Source: Novosphingobium ovatum (GTDB lineage: Bacteria; Pseudomonadota; Alphaproteobacteria; Sphingomonadales; Sphingomonadaceae). Taken from it: a DNA stretch of 64,000 nucleotides. The translations under genes and the position numbers were made by a program. The DNA is taken from contig NZ_JAAAPO010000004.1 of assembly GCF_009909235.1 (NCBI RefSeq), positions 248,001 to 312,000 on the forward strand, read 5' to 3'. Positions 37,620 to 46,307 of this stretch are shown here, piece after piece (position 1 is the stretch's first letter; every line of letters begins with the position of its first letter). The notes under the pieces were generated by a model. It worked only from the letters and a program-made list of their open reading frames with translations. It was not told the origin of the DNA and made no database searches.

Positions 37620-40492
37620 TCGGCCGCCTCCCGGCTGATGCGGCGCGACTGTTCGGCCTGATTGGCGTAATCGCGCTGCCATTCGGTCGGGCCGTTGGAG
37701 GGCGTTACCTGCACCGCCGTCACCTTGTATTCGGGGCAATTGGTGGCCCAGTCGCTGTTTTCGGTGGTTACCACATTGGCCTGTGTGTCGGGGTGGTGGA
37801 ATGTGGTGTAAACCACACCCGGCGCCACGCGATCAGTCACCAGTGTGCGCAGCGTGGTTTCGCCCGCACGGCTGGCCAGACGCACCCAATCGCCTGATTT
37901 CAGGCCGCGATTTTCCGCATCGGTAGGATGGATCTCCAGCACATCCTCACCATGCCACACGCTGTTTTCGGTACGGCGAGTCTGTGCCCCCACATTGTAC
38001 TGTGACAACACGCGCCCGGTCGTCAGCAGCAGCGGGTAACGTGGCCCGGTGCGTTCGTCGGTGGGGATGTATTCTGTCACCATGAATTTGCCCCGGCCCC
38101 GGACAAAACCGTCGACATGCATGATCGGGCTGCCATCCGGAGCGGCCTCGTTGACCGGCCATTGCAACCCGCCCTCGGCGTCCAGCCGGGCGTGGCTGAC
38201 ACCGGCAAAGGTGGGCGTCAGGCGCGCGATTTCGTCCATGATTTCCGAGGCATGGGTGTAGTTCCAGCCCAGATCCATAGCGTTGGCCAGCAATTGCGTG
38301 ACCTCCCAGTCCTCGTAACCATTGGCCGGGTCCATCACCCGCCGCACCATCTGGATGCGGCGCTCGGCATTGGTGAAAGTCCCTGTTTTCTCGAGGAAAG
38401 TGCTGCCCGGCAGAAAGACGTGGGCGTAATTGGCGGTCTCGTTCAGGAACAGGTCGTGGACGATGACGCAATCCATCGCCGCCAACCCGGCCGCGACGTG
38501 GTGGGTGTTGGGGTCGGACTGCAAAATGTCCTCACCCTGGATATAGATCGCCCGGAATGTGCCATCCACCGCCGCGTCCAGCATGTTGGGGATGCGCAGG
38601 CCCGGTTCACTGTCCAGCGTCACGCCCCAGTCGGCCTCGAACAACGCCCGTGTGGCCGCATCGGAAATATGACGATAGCCCGAAAGCTCGTGCGGGAAGG
38701 AGCCCATGTCGCAGGAGCCTTGCACATTGTTCTGTCCGCGCAAGGGGTTAACCCCCACGCCGCGCCGGCCAATATTGCCCGTCACCATCGCCAGATTGGC
38801 AATCGCCATCACGGTCGACGAGCCTTGCGAATGCTCGGTAACGCCAAGGCCATAGTAGATCGCGCCGTTGGGACGCTTCCTCTGGCCTGACGGCCAACCG
38901 GGGCCGCCGGTCGCAAACAACCGCGCCGCCGCCCGCAATTCGGCCGCTGGCACGCGCGTGACCGGCTCCAGCGTTTCGGGCGAATGGCGGGCATCGGACA
39001 CGAAACGCGCCCAATCCTGATATTCGTCCCAATCGCAACGCTCACGGATAAAGGCCTCGTCGGCCAGACCTTCGGTGACGATGACATGGGCCAGCGCCGT
39101 CAGCACCGCGACATTGGTGCCCGGTTGCAGCGCCAGATGGTGGTCCGCCGCGATATGGGCCGAACGCACCATGTCGATCCGGCGCGGATCGATGACGATC
39201 AGCTTTGCGCCCTGACGGATACGCTTTTTCATGCGGCTGGCGAACACCGGGTGGCCATCGGTGGGGTTGGCGCCGATGATCAGGATGACGTCGCTATCTT
39301 CAACGCTGTCAAAGTCTTGCGTGCCCGCAGAGGTGCCGAAAGCACGGCTCAGGCCATAGCCGGTTGGCGAGTGACAGACACGCGCGCAGGTGTCGACATT
39401 GTTCGACCCGAACCCGCCGCGCACCAGTTTCTGCACCAGAAAGGCTTCTTCATTGGTGCAGCGCGACGAGGTGATGCCGCCCAGTGCCCGCGCGCCATAT
39501 TGCGCCTTGATCGCGTTCAGGCGGTTGGCGGTAAAGCTGATCGCCTCGTCCCATGACACCTCGCGCCATGGCTGGGTGATGGCGTCGCGGATCATCGGCC
39601 GGGTGATGCGGTCGGCGTGGTTGGCATAGCCCCAGGCAAAGCGGCCCTTGACGCAGCTATGCCCGCGGTTCGCCTTGCCATCCTTCCACGGGACCATGCG
39701 GACCAGTTGGTTGCCCCGCATTTCGGCGCGGAAGGTGCAGCCCACCCCGCAATAGGCGCAGGTGGTGACGACCGAGCGCTCGGGCTTGCCAATCGCCTTG
39801 ACCGATTTTTCCGACAGGGCGGCGGTGGGGCAGGCCTGTACACAGGCGCCGCAGGACACGCATTCGCTGCCCAGAAAATTGTCCGATTTCTGCCCGGCGC
39901 TGACGGCGGATTCAAACCCCCGGCCCTCGATCGTCAGGGCGAATGTGCCCTGCGTTTCCTCACACGCCCGCACACAGCGCGAACACACGATGCATTTGTC
40001 GGGCGCGAAAGAGAAATAGGGGTTCGACAGATCAGGCGCGCTGCCCAGATGGTTCTCGCCCTGATAGCCATAACGCACATCGCGCAGGCCCACAGCGGCG
40101 GCCGTATCCTGCAACTCGCAGTCATTGTTGGCCGCGCAGGTCAGGCAGTCTAGCGGGTGGTCGGAGATATAGAGCTCCATCACCCCGCGCCGGATCTTTT
40201 CCAGACGTGGCGTCTGGGTGCGCACCACCATGCCCTCACGCACCGGCGTGGTGCAGGACGCGGGCAACCCGCGCATCCCCTCGACCTCGACCAGACACAT
40301 GCGGCACGAACCGAACGCCTCGACGCTGTCGGTGGCGCACAGTTTGGGGATTTCGCCGCCACACTCTGCCGCTGCGCGCATGACGCTGGTGCCTTCGGGC
40401 ACGGTTACGGCGCGGCCATCGATGTTCAGCGTGACATTTGCCGCGCCCTGCTTGGCCGGCGTGCCATAGTCTGCCTGACGTTCATAACCCAT
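37616..40492 (-). CDS. fdsA: NAD-dependent formate dehydrogenase alpha subunit (molybdenum)
   Basis: 958 residues, the catalytic subunit that oxidises formate to CO2. An N-terminal NuoG-like part carries 2Fe-2S and 4Fe-4S cysteines (PKLCATDSVEAFGSCRMC, then CLTCAANNDCELQ and two ferredoxin motifs). The 4Fe-4S site TTCAYCGVGC then opens the bis-MGD domain. The metal ligand is cysteine, C373 next to H374 (ARVCHSP), not selenocysteine. Start ATG 40492 follows GGGAGACCCGCC. It overlaps mobA upstream by 11 bases and fdsD downstream. Confidence 0.95.
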   Translation of the reverse strand: MGYERQADYGTPAKQGAANVTLNIDGRAVTVPEGTSVMRAAAECGGEIPKLCATDSVEAFGSCRMCLVEVEGMRGLPASCTTPVREGMVVRTQTPRLEKIRRGVMELYISDHPLDCLTCAANNDCELQDTAAAVGLRDVRYGYQGENHLGSAPDLSNPYFSFAPDKCIVCSRCVRACEETQGTFALTIEGRGFESAVSAGQKSDNFLGSECVSCGACVQACPTAALSEKSVKAIGKPERSVVTTCAYCGVGCTFRAEMRGNQLVRMVPWKDGKANRGHSCVKGRFAWGYANHADRITRPMIRDAITQPWREVSWDEAISFTANRLNAIKAQYGARALGGITSSRCTNEEAFLVQKLVRGGFGSNNVDTCARVCHSPTGYGLSRAFGTSAGTQDFDSVEDSDVILIIGANPTDGHPVFASRMKKRIRQGAKLIVIDPRRIDMVRSAHIAADHHLALQPGTNVAVLTALAHVIVTEGLADEAFIRERCDWDEYQDWARFVSDARHSPETLEPVTRVPAAELRAAARLFATGGPGWPSGQRKRPNGAIYYGLGVTEHSQGSSTVMAIANLAMVTGNIGRRGVGVNPLRGQNNVQGSCDMGSFPHELSGYRHISDAATRALFEADWGVTLDSEPGLRIPNMLDAAVDGTFRAIYIQGEDILQSDPNTHHVAAGLAAMDCVIVHDLFLNETANYAHVFLPGSTFLEKTGTFTNAERRIQMVRRVMDPANGYEDWEVTQLLANAMDLGWNYTHASEIMDEIARLTPTFAGVSHARLDAEGGLQWPVNEAAPDGSPIMHVDGFVRGRGKFMVTEYIPTDERTGPRYPLLLTTGRVLSQYNVGAQTRRTENSVWHGEDVLEIHPTDAENRGLKSGDWVRLASRAGETTLRTLVTDRVAPGVVYTTFHHPDTQANVVTTENSDWATNCPEYKVTAVQVTPSNGPTEWQRDYANQAEQSRRISREAAE

Positions 40493-41033
40493 GGCGGGTC
40501 TCCCGGATGATGTTCTGTATGGCCGCCAGATCGGCGGGGGTATTGATGTTGGCCGGATGGCGGCGCAGCGTAACGGCGCGGGCTTCCACGGCATGGGCTA
40601 GCGCGCGCATCGAATGCTTGCCGTCTGCGGCCAGGATGGCTTGTGCGGCATCGGCGGCACTGGCGGGCCACAGACCGATCACTGGCTGACTGTCGACATA
40701 GGCCGGCGCGCCGCCCAGTTCGGTCAGCAGGCCATCGTCCAGCCCCACCGAGTCCACAGCGCAGGATAGCACGGCGCGATAGCCATTGTCGCGGGCATGG
40801 CGCAGCGCGGCGCACAGCCCCGCCAGCGGCCCCATGCCGGGCGCGGGCCAATCGGGCAGGCACAGCGCGGGGGCAGGCGCCGCCTCGCGCCCGACCACCA
40901 CCACGCGGGCGCATTGCGGGGCCAGCGTGGCGACGGCATGTGCCAGCAGCGTCTCGCCCTGCCACAAAGCCACCGCCTTGTCCGAGCCAAAGCGGGTCGA
41001 GCGCCCGCCAGCCAGGACCGCGCCCAGAATCAC
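40482..41033 (-). CDS. mobA: Molybdenum cofactor guanylyltransferase
   Basis: 183 residues, attaches GMP to molybdopterin to make the MGD cofactor of formate dehydrogenase. The nucleotide-binding signature LAGGRSTRFGSDKA begins at about residue 6. GTG 41033 overlaps the fdsB stop (GTGA) and places the motif at the usual distance. Its position between fdsB and fdsA, where many operons have none or place mobA or fdhD elsewhere, supplies the cofactor locally. Confidence 0.85.
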   Translation of the reverse strand: MILGAVLAGGRSTRFGSDKAVALWQGETLLAHAVATLAPQCARVVVVGREAAPAPALCLPDWPAPGMGPLAGLCAALRHARDNGYRAVLSCAVDSVGLDDGLLTELGGAPAYVDSQPVIGLWPASAADAAQAILAADGKHSMRALAHAVEARAVTLRRHPANINTPADLAAIQNIIRETRHGL

Positions 41034-42571
41034 TGGACGTCCCCGTTGGTAAAGTCCTCTGGCCAATGCTTTAGCGCCGAGAGCACCGGATAGGGCGCAA
41101 AGCCGCCCAGCGCGCAGAGCGAACCGAACTTCATCGTCTCGCACAGGTCCTCAAGCAAGGCGATCTCCTCGTCCACGCTGCGGGCCGATTTGCGGGCGTT
41201 GTGCATCTGGGGCATGGTCGAAAGCGGGTCGGCGGCTTGCGCCCCGCCATGACGGATGCGGTCGATCACCTCGACGGCGCGTGTCGAACCGATGCGGCAC
41301 GGGGTGCATTTGCCACAGCTTTCCGCCGCGCAGAACGCCATGGCAAAGCGGGCCATTTTCCCCATGTCCGCCGTGTCGTCAAACACGGTCACGCCGCCAT
41401 GGCCAATCAATGCATCGGCGCGGGCATAGGCCTCGTAGTCAAAGGGGATGTCGAACTGGTCCGGGGCCAGATAGGCGCCCAGCGGTCCGCCCACCTGCAC
41501 ACCCTTGACCGGGCGTCCCGATGCCGTGCCGCCGCCGATGGCGTAAACCAGATCATGCAGGGTGATGCCAAAGGCGGTTTCATACAGCCCGCCATGCTTG
41601 ATATTCCCGGCCAATTGGATCGGCTTGGTGCCCAGGCTGCGGTCGACGCCCAGCGCCGCATATTCGGCCGCGCCGCCTTCGCTCAGGATATGGGGGATGG
41701 CCGCGATGGTCAGCACGTTGTTGACCACGGTGGGGCAACCGAACAACCCCTCCAGCGCGGGCAGGGGCGGCTTGGCGCGTACCACGCCGCGCTTGCCCTC
41801 GATGGAGTTGAGCAGGCTCGTTTCCTCGCCACAGACATAGGCGCCCGCGCCCTCGCGCACCTCCATGTGGAGCGGCGCGATGATGTCGCGCGCGGCGATG
41901 ATGGCGGCGCGCATCTTGGCAATCGCATGGGGATATTCGCTGCGGGTATAGATATAGGCGGTCTGCGCCCCCACCGCATGGGCGGCAATGGCCAAGCCCT
42001 CGACCAGTTGGAAGGGGTCGCCCTCCATCAGCATGCGGTCGGCAAAGGTGCCGCTATCGCCCTCGTCGGCGTTGCAGACGACATATTTGCGGGTGCCGGG
42101 GGCATTCGCCACGGTCTGCCACTTGATCCCCGCCGGAAAGCCCGCCCCGCCGCGCCCGCGCAGGCCCGATTGGGTTACCTCGGCAATGACATCGGCGCCG
42201 GACATGGCCCGCGCGCGGTGCAGCCCCGCCCAGCCGCCGGTGGCCGCGTAATCCTCAAGGCTGAGGGGCCGTGTGCGCCCCGCCCGCGCAAAGGTCAGGC
42301 GCTGTTGCGGTTTGATAAAGGGATGCTCGGCAATGGCGCCGATGTTCAGCGCGCTGCTGCCGTCCAGAATGGCGGCCACATCGGCAGGCGTTGCCGGGCC
42401 ATAGCCCACGCCGTCCACCTCGACCAAAGGCTCCAGCCAGTGCATGCCCCAGCTGCTGGTGCGTTCAACAGTGCAGCCCGCCGCGACAAATGCCGCCGCC
42501 AGCGCGTCCGCGCCCACAGCCAGGCTCAGCGAATCGTCCGGGATGCGGACGGTCTTGGTCACAGCACTCAT
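41030..42571 (-). CDS. fdsB: Formate dehydrogenase beta subunit (FMN, NAD-binding)
   Basis: 513 residues, NuoF-like with an N-terminal thioredoxin-fold remnant. FMN/NAD features: GLRGRGGAGFPAGIKW, CNADEGDSGTFADR and AYVCGEETSLLNSIEG; 4Fe-4S cysteines in ESCGKCTPCRIG. It passes electrons from FdsA to NAD. Start ATG 42571 overlaps the fdsG stop by one base. Confidence 0.94.
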   Translation of the reverse strand: MSAVTKTVRIPDDSLSLAVGADALAAAFVAAGCTVERTSSWGMHWLEPLVEVDGVGYGPATPADVAAILDGSSALNIGAIAEHPFIKPQQRLTFARAGRTRPLSLEDYAATGGWAGLHRARAMSGADVIAEVTQSGLRGRGGAGFPAGIKWQTVANAPGTRKYVVCNADEGDSGTFADRMLMEGDPFQLVEGLAIAAHAVGAQTAYIYTRSEYPHAIAKMRAAIIAARDIIAPLHMEVREGAGAYVCGEETSLLNSIEGKRGVVRAKPPLPALEGLFGCPTVVNNVLTIAAIPHILSEGGAAEYAALGVDRSLGTKPIQLAGNIKHGGLYETAFGITLHDLVYAIGGGTASGRPVKGVQVGGPLGAYLAPDQFDIPFDYEAYARADALIGHGGVTVFDDTADMGKMARFAMAFCAAESCGKCTPCRIGSTRAVEVIDRIRHGGAQAADPLSTMPQMHNARKSARSVDEEIALLEDLCETMKFGSLCALGGFAPYPVLSALKHWPEDFTNGDVQ

Positions 42572-43017
42572 CAGGCGTTCTCGATCACTTGGGCCAGCGT
42601 GTCGGCGGTCAGCCGGGCGTGCAGATGGTCCCCACCCGGACCAATGGCGCGGGCGGCGGGGCCAACGCTGCACAGGCCCAGACAATACACGGTCGCCAGA
42701 CGCACGCGCTTGCCTGCGGCCGCCTCGGCAGCGGCGACCAGCGCCTCGACACCGCGCGCCTGACAGGCCTCGGCGCGGCACAATTGCACGCAGGGGCGCG
42801 GGTCGGGCTCTTCCGTAAAGTCGTGATAGAACGACACCACGCCATGCACCTCGGCCCGGCTCAGGTTCAGCGCCAGCGCGATCTGCGCTTCGGTTGCCGC
42901 GTCCACACAGCCAAGCGCGTGCTGGACATCATGCAGGATCGGCAGCAACGGCCCCTCGGTCCGGGCGTGGGTGGCGATGATCGCCTCCACCGTTTGGGCG
43001 CGGGTGGTGTCGTTCAT
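42571..43017 (-). CDS. fdsG: Formate dehydrogenase gamma subunit (2Fe-2S, NuoE-like)
   Basis: 148 residues, thioredoxin-like 2Fe-2S protein. GVVSFYHDF is the NuoE signature; cluster cysteines lie in VQLCRAEACQ and YCLGLCSVGP. Start ATG 43017 chosen because a longer frame overlaps the VOC gene. It is 16 bases after the VOC stop and coupled to fdsB. Confidence 0.92.
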   Translation of the reverse strand: MNDTTRAQTVEAIIATHARTEGPLLPILHDVQHALGCVDAATEAQIALALNLSRAEVHGVVSFYHDFTEEPDPRPCVQLCRAEACQARGVEALVAAAEAAAGKRVRLATVYCLGLCSVGPAARAIGPGGDHLHARLTADTLAQVIENA

Positions 43018-43033
43018 GGGATGGACTTTCGTC

Positions 43034-43408
43034 TTAGCCGGCGTTCGGCGCAAAGGCGCAGATCTTGTTGCCGTCCGGATCGCGCAGATAGGCGCCATAC
43101 TGATTGCCGGGCGAGTTGGGGCGGTTGCCCGGCGCGCCTTCGCACGTACCGCCATTGGCCAGACCCGCGGCATGGAAGGCATCGACCATGGCGTAATCCT
43201 TGGCGACAAAGCCCAGCGTGTGGCCGTTTGAGACCGTGTGTGCCTCGCCATTGGCAGGCTTGCCCACGATCAGCGCGCCCGTTTCCGACGGGAACAGCGT
43301 GCCATGCGGCAGCGGCACGGCGGCATGGCCCAGCGCGGCCATCACCGGGGTGTAGAACGCGCGCGACTTTTCAACGTCGTTGGTGCCCAGATAGGTATGG
43401 GTAAACAT
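43034..43408 (-). CDS. VOC (glyoxalase/dioxygenase fold) family protein
   Basis: 124 residues, beta-alpha-beta VOC fold: THTYLGTNDVEKSRAFYTPVMAALG at the start and YLRDPDGNKICAF at the end, with the metal-type histidine and glutamate positions partly kept. Proteins like this often sit beside glutathione-dependent formaldehyde dehydrogenase in alphaproteobacteria. The reaction is unknown. It lies between frmA and fdsG on the same strand, so it may share their transcript. Confidence 0.78.
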   Translation of the reverse strand: MFTHTYLGTNDVEKSRAFYTPVMAALGHAAVPLPHGTLFPSETGALIVGKPANGEAHTVSNGHTLGFVAKDYAMVDAFHAAGLANGGTCEGAPGNRPNSPGNQYGAYLRDPDGNKICAFAPNAG

Positions 43409-43494
43409 GTCTCTCTCCCGTTGGGGCGGTGGCCCGTCAGTCAGATATGGGGCAGGGCGCGGCCTGTTGGCCTGACGCCCTGCCGGTATGGGGT

Positions 43495-44607
43495 TCAGAA
43501 CACGATGACGCTGCGGATCGATTCGCCCGCGTGCATCAGGTCAAACGCCTTGTTGATGTCTTCCAGACCCATGACATGGGTGATCATCGGATCGATCGAG
43601 ATCTTGCCCTCCATGTACCAGTCGACGATCTTGGGCACGTCGGTGCGGCCCTTGGCCCCGCCAAAGGCGGTGCCGCGCCAGTTGCGGCCCGTCACCAGCT
43701 GGAACGGACGGGTGGCGATTTCCTTGCCCGCCTCGGCCACGCCGATGATGATGCTGGTGCCCCACCCACGGTGGCAGCATTCCAGCGCGGTGCGCATCAC
43801 TTCGGTGTTGCCGGTCGCGTCAAAGGTGTAATCCGCGCCGCCATCGGTCATCAGCAGGATCTTGGCGATGGTGTCCTCGCGGCTCATCCCCTTGGTGTTC
43901 AGGAAGTCGGTCATGCCGAACTTGCGGCCCCATTCCTCGCGGTCGGGGTTGATGTCGACGCCGATGATCTTGTTCGCGCCGGCCAGACGCGCGCCCTGGA
44001 TGACGTTCAGGCCAATGCCGCCCAGACCAAAGATGACCACATTGTCACCCACCTGCACCTTTGCCGTGTTGACCACCGCGCCCACGCCGGTCGTCACGCC
44101 GCAGCCGATATAGCAGGCCGACTGGAACGGCGCGTCCTTGCGGATTTTGGCCAAGGCGATTTCGGGCAGCACGGTGAAATTGCTGAAGGTCGAGCAGCCC
44201 ATGTAATGGAAGATCGGCTCACCCTTGTAGCTGAAGCGGGTGGTGCCATCGGGCATCAGCCCCTTGCCCTGCGTGGCGCGGATCGCGGTGCACAGGTTGG
44301 TCTTGCCCGACAGGCACGATTTGCACTGGCGGCATTCGGGGGTGTAAAGCGGGATCACATGGTCGCCCGGCACCACGCTGGTGACGCCCGCGCCCACTTC
44401 GCGCACGATGCCCGCGCCTTCGTGGCCCAGAATGCTGGGAAAGATGCCTTCCGAATCGAAGCCGTCCAGCGTGTAGGCGTCGGTGTGGCACACGCCGGTT
44501 GCCATGATCTCGACCAGAACTTCGCCCGCCTTGGGACCTTCCAGATCGACTTCAACGATTTCCAGCGGTTGCTTGGGCGCAAACGCCACTGCGGCGCGGG
44601 TCTTCAT
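43495..44607 (-). CDS. frmA: S-(hydroxymethyl)glutathione dehydrogenase, class III alcohol dehydrogenase
   Basis: 370 residues. It oxidises S-hydroxymethylglutathione, formed from formaldehyde, to S-formylglutathione. Catalytic zinc ligands are C and H in TGVCHTD and GHEGAGIV; structural zinc cysteines are in [15 protein letters not shown]; the NAD fold is [13 protein letters not shown] 44607 fits the GGAGAGG ribosome site at eight bases, better than GTG 44616. With the downstream formate dehydrogenase it makes a formaldehyde-to-CO2 route, but the S-formylglutathione hydrolase is not in the window. Confidence 0.94.
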   Translation of the reverse strand: MKTRAAVAFAPKQPLEIVEVDLEGPKAGEVLVEIMATGVCHTDAYTLDGFDSEGIFPSILGHEGAGIVREVGAGVTSVVPGDHVIPLYTPECRQCKSCLSGKTNLCTAIRATQGKGLMPDGTTRFSYKGEPIFHYMGCSTFSNFTVLPEIALAKIRKDAPFQSACYIGCGVTTGVGAVVNTAKVQVGDNVVIFGLGGIGLNVIQGARLAGANKIIGVDINPDREEWGRKFGMTDFLNTKGMSREDTIAKILLMTDGGADYTFDATGNTEVMRTALECCHRGWGTSIIIGVAEAGKEIATRPFQLVTGRNWRGTAFGGAKGRTDVPKIVDWYMEGKISIDPMITHVMGLEDINKAFDLMHAGESIRSVIVF

Positions 44608-44663
44608 GGGGTTCACCTCTCCTGATTGGTACGTGACGGCGTGCTACCGACGCTACGGCCATT

Positions 44664-44686
44664 TTGTTTGCCTCACTTACAAACAA
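44664..44686. promoter_or_regulatory. Inverted repeat upstream of frmA, possible operator
   Basis: TTGTTTG and CAAACAA are perfect 7-base arms around a nine-base spacer, 57-79 bases before the frmA start. A dyad of this size and position is typical of a repressor or activator site. The regulator is unknown. Confidence 0.4.
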
Positions 44687-44911
44687 CCCATGGCGCAGGT
44701 CAACGACAGATGTCGATAAGCCATCATGCAAAAGCGTCAATGGGGCGCAAGGGCGATCCGGCGCGTATAACGATTGTTATCATTGCCTGCGGGCGCGACG
44801 CGCCCGGCGCGCCCGCGTGTCAGAGCCGGGATGACAAATCGGCATCTCAGGCAAAAAACCAAGTTGCCATGGGCCGCGCGCTCGTCTAGTGGCAGCCCCT
44901 CACCGCAGGAT

Positions 44912-44985
44912 GGCCCGATGGCGGAGTGGTGACGCAGCGGACTGCAAATCCGTATACGCCGGTTCGATTCCGGCTCGGGCCTCCA
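44912..44985 (+). tRNA. tRNA-Cys (GCA)
   Basis: A 74-base tRNA with encoded CCA. The acceptor stem is GGCCCGA (44912-44918) with TCGGGCC (44975-44981), the anticodon loop contains GCA, and the T arm contains GGTTCGATTCC. The small variable loop fits cysteine. The 295 bases between it and frmA hold only the frmA promoter signals. Confidence 0.93.
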
Positions 44986-45226
44986 TCCTTTTCCCTGCAT
45001 ATCGCGATCTTGCCGCGCTTGGCGGCGGGCCGCCGGCGGCGTGATCGGCCTCCGGCGTCAGGCTGTTGGGGCGGCCGAACAGATGGCTTTGCGCCTTGTT
45101 GCAGCCCTCGGCCCAGCGGCGCCATGGGGTCGGGCGTTTGCCTCCCTTCGGTCAGCAGCGGGTTGTTCAGGCTGCCGCCCAGCGCCCAACCGCTGGCGAT
45201 TTGCGCAACCAAGGCGGAAGGCGCGG

Positions 45227-45622
45227 TCAGGCGGGCGTTTCGGGCTGATTGGCCATGTGCCAGCCCAACGCCTCGACGCGGGTCAGGATCTCGTCGGCCA
45301 TGGGTGAGGGCGGCACCAGTTCCCCCCATGCCTGCCGGAAACAGATCAGCCAGCCATTGATTTCGGCTGGCCCGATTGGGGCGACGAAATGGCGCATCCG
45401 CAGGCGCGGGTGGCCATATTTGTCAGTATAAAGCGGTGGCCCGCCCAGCCATCCGGTCAGATATTCGAACAGCTTTTCCTGCGCGCGGTCCAGCGATGGC
45501 GGATGCACCGCGCGGCAGGCGGCGGCCTGTGGCAGGCTGTCCATCAGCGCATAGAACCGCGCTACCAGCGCCCGGACAAAAGGCTCCCCGCCCAGCGTGG
45601 CATAGGGGGTGGTATCGGTCAT
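45227..45622 (-). CDS. Group II truncated haemoglobin
   Basis: 131 residues, a trHbO-type 2-on-2 globin. It starts TPYATLGGEPFVRALVARFYALM and has LFEYLTGWLGGPPLY, the proximal histidine in RLRMRHFVAPIG, and a tryptophan-containing NGWLICFRQAW, all typical of group II. Likely roles are oxygen or nitric oxide handling. ATG 45622 overlaps (ATGA) the stop of a thioredoxin-like remnant, which suggests the globin was once translated after a thioredoxin. Confidence 0.88.
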   Translation of the reverse strand: MTDTTPYATLGGEPFVRALVARFYALMDSLPQAAACRAVHPPSLDRAQEKLFEYLTGWLGGPPLYTDKYGHPRLRMRHFVAPIGPAEINGWLICFRQAWGELVPPSPMADEILTRVEALGWHMANQPETPA

Positions 45623-45780
45623 GCGCGGGCCCATTCGATAATGCGGCGGGCGTCCATCGCGCCGGCCTGACGTTTGATTTGCCGCCCGCCCTGTAACAGC
45701 ATCAGCGTCGGAACCGCAGCGGAAGAAGGCTGAGGCGACATGCGTTGCATCAGCGGCGACTGTTACCCGGTGCGTGATGA
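45619..45780 (-). pseudogene. Remnant of a thioredoxin gene, N-terminus lost
   Basis: The last 43 codons (45619-45750, minus strand) read as a thioredoxin C-terminus: the cis-proline strand AAVPTLMLLQGGRQI, then KRQAGAMDARRIIEWARA. Just upstream the matching continuation (RVTVAADAT) is in another frame, and the active-site WCGPC region is missing. So this looks like a frameshifted, 5'-truncated copy. The alternative, a short functional 43-residue peptide, seems unlikely. It ends overlapping the truncated haemoglobin start. Confidence 0.5.
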
Positions 45781-45919
45781 GCGGCCCAAGGCGCGCAGAT
45801 TGGCAGCAGGCTCTCGCGCTGTAGCTAGCATAGCGCTGGCATAAACCCAATGGGCGCATGCCAAACCCACCCGGCCTTGCGGCGGGGTATGCGAAAAACG
45901 CTGATTTTTCATGGGATGA

Positions 45920-45980
45920 TGGCGGAGACGGAGGGATTCGAACCCTCGGTACCAGATTTACCAGTACGACGGTTTAGCAA
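45920..45980 (-). mobile_element. att site: 3' half of tRNA-Ser(GCT) at the left end of an integrated element
   Basis: On the minus strand this contains the anticodon loop TTGCTAA, the 3' anticodon arm AACCG, a long serine-type variable arm, the T arm GAGGGTTCGAATCCCTC and the acceptor end CGTCTCCG plus CCA. The 5' half is absent: bases beyond the anticodon loop cannot pair with the AACCG arm. Integrases that recombine at the anticodon loop leave exactly such fragments. The geometry puts the inserted DNA to the right, with an intact tRNA-Ser expected at its far end. Confidence 0.72.
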
Positions 45981-46258
45981 TTCACGACCCGAACGCGCGG
46001 AAAGCGGCTATTTCCGGAAATATCGCCTGTTTTTATGGCGTTAGGGTCTGCGCAGAACGCGCAAGACGCGCATCGAAGCGCAACACCTTCCGTCACAAAA
46101 GTCGGCACACCTCCTTTGGCCCCTTGGGCCATGCTGAAAACCGTTGTTTTGACGCCAAACGCGCAAGACACGCCATGACGACAGTGAGTGAACCGTTGGA
46201 AGGTCTGCCACCCTTGCCTTCGGCCCAACGCATAGCTGCAAAGCTAAGGCTGCTGATT

Positions 46259-46285
46259 ATCTTGCCTCGCGCGCAGGGGCAAGAT
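46259..46285. promoter_or_regulatory. Hairpin just upstream of repC, possible replication-control structure
   Basis: ATCTTGCC and GGCAAGAT form a perfect 8-bp stem around an 11-base loop, ending 22 bases before the repC ATG and right before its GAGGGGAGGGG ribosome site. In repABC plasmids the leader of repC folds into control stems paired by a small antisense RNA. Whether an antisense RNA exists here cannot be told. Confidence 0.4.
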
Positions 46286-46307
46286 TTGCATCGAGGGGAG
46301 GGGCAAC

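Noticed and set aside
39362..39400. Possible selenocysteine site in formate dehydrogenase.
   Set aside because: The metal-ligand codon is TGT (cysteine), with no in-frame TGA.
44886..45329. A 147-codon minus-strand frame over the tRNA-Cys and the gap to the globin.
   Set aside because: It runs through the tRNA on the opposite strand and has no family features. I see nothing else in 44986-45226.
45850..46044. A plus-strand frame containing TEGFEPSVPDLPVRRFS.
   Set aside because: This peptide is the familiar mistranslation of a tRNA-Ser gene read from the other strand; it marks the att fragment, not a protein.
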